Source: Gordionus sp. m RMFG-2023
Lineage: Eukaryota > Nematomorpha > Gordioida > Chordodea > Parachordodidae
DNA length: 64,000 bases
Assembly: GCF_954871325.1 (NCBI RefSeq)
Contig: NC_088775.1
Location: 16,717,561 to 16,781,560 of the forward strand
Reading direction: 5' to 3'
Part shown: positions 60,358-64,000 of the stretch, one piece after another
How the letters are laid out: each line of letters begins with the position of its first letter
Numbering within the stretch: position 1 is the stretch's first letter
Made by a program: the position numbers and the translations under genes
Notes under the pieces: generated by a model
Seen by the model: only the letters and a program-made list of their open reading frames with translations
What the model was told of the DNA's origin: nothing
Database searches by the model: none

Positions 60358-62300
60358 AGTAATTATTCTTAGATATTTTTGCTTATGACTATTTAATGGT
60401 GTCAGCTACCCAAGTTAGCATTTAAAAGTGTTCTAAGTTATAAAATTTATTTCTCTTATGGATATTATTTGGCGAAAGAGAATCCTGAAAATATTTATTA
60501 TACGGCTCAATATTGTTTTGTAGAAAATAGTGAAAAAATTTATAAAAATGGTTTGAATGCTATGTGTTTGAACAGACTTTTATAGGATCAAACCAAACCG
60601 ATATTATCATTATTTACGAACAGAACCTGATCTATTAACCGTTATTTTTATCTGAACTGAATTATAGTATATGAGGGCGAGGGTTGATATTGAAAAAAAA
60701 TAGATCAACCATAGGGAATATTATTTGCTACCCCTCTCTGATTATCATAAGGAGGTGACCATCTTTATGGATTACGCTGTTTTAAACTATTCAATAATAA
60801 AAAGATGGCGATAGAAGAAAAAAAATTGAATCATAATTTATTTTAAATGTTTCTTAAAAGATGGTTTCATTATTTGTTTCATAGTCACGAAAAATTTTCT
60901 TTACCTAATAAATAAATATATATATTTCATTAAAAAAGAAAGGACAAATAAAAAGTATTTTTGCAAAAACTGTTCAAATTTTTGTGTGTCAAAATAAAGA
61001 CTAAATGACAGAGTTTGAAATATTCTTGAAAATATAAAATCAAAGATTTAAAATAAAGATTTTTTGAGAATGCTCAAACAAGATTTGACCAAATTTTACC
61101 TAAAATTCCAATTTGTTTTATAGAAAATCGATTATAAGTATCTCTTGTGATCTTTATGCATAAAAAATCTTTCATAATAAAATTTTGTGATCTTCAAATC
61201 AAAGATTGGCAAAAAAATCTTGAAAATCATTTTTAAAAACTTTTTAAATAATAATCCAACTGGACCATATATAATAAAATATTTTAAGGAAGGATGGCAA
61301 ATTCTTGTATTTATGTTACATGCAGAATTTTTTATAAATGGAATTAATAGTTCATTGGTTACAGACCTGAAAATTAAAGCAGAGCAAATTATTTAGAGGA
61401 AATTTGATCCGAAGTTTAATGGGATATGACTTGACTTTCTTATTCCCAGAACCTGCCTGATCCGTGCATGCACAGATAGGGTTCGTGGTTAGTTTATATT
61501 ATAAAAAAATGTGTTTTTTAAGTAAATTGATAATATTGTCTCTATCTCATTTCTAGTTTATATAGAAATAAGGATTTATTTTTTTATGAATGAATGAGAA
61601 CCGATCTTAGCGGAAAAACATAAACTAAGAGGGATTTACATATTTTGCATGAGAATTTATGGGAATAGCTAAAATTTAAAATAAATATTTTTTAAAAGTT
61701 ATTTTTTTAAAAGTTAATTTTTTAAAAAAATTTATATTCATCTTAAAAATCTTTATTTATTAACAGAGAAAGAGAACAGGCAAAAGTCGGCTTATTTATT
61801 AGCCAAAAATATTTCTTAGATAAAAATATGGATGTATGAAATTTTGTTATTATTTTAATTGTAGGCAAGACCTACCCTCCAGAGATCAAAACCATAACGA
61901 ATATTGGTTCGGTTTAAGTTTAGATAAAATAACGGTTCATGGTTCAAGTTCGGTTCTTATAAAATAAAATTATCGGTTTGATTTGATCCTTTAAAAACTC
62001 GTTCACATTTTATTAGAATTATGTAAAGAAAAAAAACTTTTTTTAAAATTTTATCATTATTTCTAAAAAATAGTATTGAGCCATATACAATAAATATTTT
62101 CAGGATTCTTTTCCGTCTTTTATCATTATTTCTAAAAAATAGTATTGAGCCATATACAATAAATATTTTCAGGATTCTTTTCCGTCAAATAATCTCCAAT
62201 AAGGAGAAAGAACAAATTTTACGACTTAGAACAATTTTATATGCTAACTTGGGTAGCTGGCACCGTTAAATAGAAATATACAAAAATATCTATAATTATG
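60358..62300. mobile_element. Long foldback element with arms of roughly 330-400 bp
   Basis: The left arm (about 60358-60690) and right arm (about 61890-62300) are inverted copies. Shared blocks include TAGATATTTTTG, CAGCTACCCAAGTTAGCAT, GTTCTAAGT, AGAATCCTGAAAATATTTAT, GGCTCAATA, AGGATCAAA.CAAACCGATA and AACCGTTATTTT. The right arm has an internal tandem duplication of about 67 bp (62048-62188). The centre (about 60700-61880) shows no transposase. It resembles a foldback-type DNA transposon or a very large MITE. Relatives of its arms lie at 53140-53395 and 53905-53985. Confidence 0.75.
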
Positions 62301-63029
62301 TCAAACACTAGTCTTAATAAAATTAATAATAATACAAATTATATTAAAACATTATTAATTATTGAATATGGTTTTATTTTTTTTTTACTAACCTTTTTTA
62401 AAAACTATAGTGTTGTATTATAAATTGGTCGAAATTCCGCTAACTAAATTGGAGACTACTGCCTTTTTCTTCATATTCTTTTATTTTTATAACATAAGCA
62501 ATATAGGCCTCTCCAGAATTTCCCTAAAGCAGGTCAGAAAAATACTTCTGGGTGGTTTTCTCCACATGAATTTTATTGGTGAAGGCTTTAGGTCCGTTAC
62601 GCATTTACAAGCCATTGGAAGGCGTCTTACACTTTTTTTTTAAAAAATAATTTGGTTTACTTTTTCTAAAAAAAAATCTTTAAATTTCAATTACAGTAAA
62701 ATATTTTAATTGTTATTATGCTTAATTACTACTAATCCATTTCTATTTTTTATTATTTTATATAATAACATTGTTGTGTTATTTTTCTAAAAGAAATATA
62801 CAAAGAGTAAGAAGAAATTTGAAAAATTACAATTTTTAAAAAATATTAAAAAAATATATAGATAAAGTATAAAACTATGCTCTAAAAAATGGACGGGGGG
62901 GGGGAGTGCTCACATAAGAAAAACATTTAAGTGTTAAAAAAATACAATAATTATATTTTTAATGAATTATTTGGCCTCCAATGTTTAGCGGATTTTAAGA
63001 GTTATTTTTAAAAAATAAATGTGTTGGGA
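62301..63029. other. DNA without a recognised gene
   Basis: Contains a frame near 62480-62640 in slightly GC-richer sequence (a reading GEGFRSVTHLQAIGRRL) with no firm homology, and a G run at 62894-62905. Nothing else seen. Confidence 0.4.
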
Positions 63030-63520
63030 ATATTTTCGACTGGCTGACATGGTTATTGGGGAAAGATCAAGTTAATAAATTTTTTGGATATTTTTTATTA
63101 CTGTTAGGGTATAAGTGTGTTATTAACATGGAATGCTCTAAAGCAAGTATAATTCCAGATGGAAAATTTAACCATAGCCCATGGGATATTTGTGAGGCCA
63201 TCGGGTCTTAACCTATTATCTGATAAAAAAATAAAAGTTCTAAGATATTGGTCAAACTTTTTTTTAGGAATAGGTTGAGAAGTTTATTTATCAATAAATG
63301 GAGCTGTTGACGGTCTTGACCTTTAATCCAATTTAACTCATGTCTACCCTTAGACTGGTAAATTGATTCAGTCAATTATGAGTTTTGACTATATGTCACA
63401 GCCGATCTATGACCTAGGGTAACTCTTATTTGTTCAATAGTTAATAGGTTCCCTAAGTTTACTATACCAACCATTCATGACCACCTATTTTATTATTATT
63501 TTGAACGAGTTGAATGTCTT
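63030..63520 (-). mobile_element. LINE tail, same family as 31.8-34.7 kb, badly decayed
   Basis: On the minus strand, NRLRPDGLTNIPWAMVKFSI and WNYTC appear near 63220-63140, and HEWLV followed by an LREP-like stretch near 63480-63430. These match the WLEA..., RPDG...IPW and WDYTC blocks of the other copies. More stops are visible than in the 48-kb copy, so it is probably older. Confidence 0.6.
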
Positions 63521-64000
63521 CATAAGGTTAAGAAGATGCTGATAAAATGGAATAAGATTCTGGAATTAAGAGTTAAAAAATGTTTTAATATATAGTATTC
63601 TATCGACTCTGTATAAAAGTCTGATCGTGCAAGTTATCATGTGGGGAGGATAAGTTGGATATTAACTAATTGTTTAATAGGTGGGAAGAAAGGAAAAATG
63701 AGAATGACAAAGTATGAAGGGGCAATAAGTCAATACCCTTCCCCCCCCCCTTTTTTACCGAGAAGTTGGATTAATTTCCAATTGAATGGAGAAACGCTTG
63801 ATAAATTATAAAAATTAATAATTTCCAAATTACATTGAGGCTTTAATATGATGGATAAATGTGTAGGATTAGATCCAAGCAGAAAATATTGCCAAAATAT
63901 TTGCCCAGAAATTTAATGGAGAAATGTTAGATAAAGGTTAGGAATTGAGCTATTAAATTTAATGGATTTGTTGGGAGTCAGACTAAAGTTATTCTTTTGA
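63521..64000. other. Window end, no gene seen
   Basis: AT-rich, with a run of about 10 C near 63740-63750. It may continue the LINE-tail insertion or its flank. Confidence 0.4.

Noticed and set aside
63590-64000. Possible relation of the window end to the pyrimidine-rich patch at 45985-46160 in inverted orientation
   Set aside because: Only low-complexity similarity could be seen by eye, with no shared specific block.

Overview
This is a nuclear window from an animal (or close relative) with a very AT-rich genome. Four conserved single-copy-type genes are recognisable from memory of the families: cyclin K (3' half only), TOMM22 (complete), TIMMDC1 (partial) and Integrator subunit 2, INTS2 (complete). 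The Integrator and cyclin K genes point to Metazoa or a close relative. The strongly diverged proteins, introns as short as 38-44 bp in TOMM22, and high A+T would suit a fast-evolving lineage such as some parasitic or miniaturised animals. The species cannot be named from the sequence.

Layout. 1-4607: repeats (a 120-bp tandem repeat, an inverted pair of LINE 3' tails, MITEs). 4608-11218: cyclin K exons on +, with a final intron of about 6 kb filled almost wholly by three consecutive hAT transposons, two of which have exact 8-bp target duplications. 11219-20300: MITEs, a fossil LTR-type integrase piece and a decayed hAT copy. 20344-23506: a gene of unknown function on + whose last five exons are all bounded by phase-1 introns and end in a tail of repeated Tyr-Glu-Tyr motifs. 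25420-25975: piggyBac transposase fragment. 26250-28463: a small LTR retroelement with both LTRs and an ATTAT target duplication. 29075-29624: TOMM22. 30.2-37.2 kb: MITE, a broken LINE with reverse transcriptase and an endonuclease-like tail, and an old hAT fragment. 37949-40026 (-): TIMMDC1. 41557-44832 (-): INTS2 in one uninterrupted 1091-codon frame. 45-57 kb: tandem repeat, LINE fragments, hAT-type MITEs and long stretches with no visible gene. 57141-59868: a near-complete hAT element with an exact 8-bp target duplication and host-like mini-introns. 60358-62300: a long foldback element. 63.0-63.5 kb: another LINE tail.

The host genes cover transcription and RNA processing (cyclin K with CDK12/13; INTS2 in Integrator) and mitochondrial import or assembly (TOMM22; TIMMDC1). 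They are not organised as operons. The rest of the window is mostly mobile DNA, dominated by hAT superfamily elements. No tRNA, rRNA or CRISPR array was found. Exon joins are read by eye from GT..AG sites and phase; no transcript data were available.
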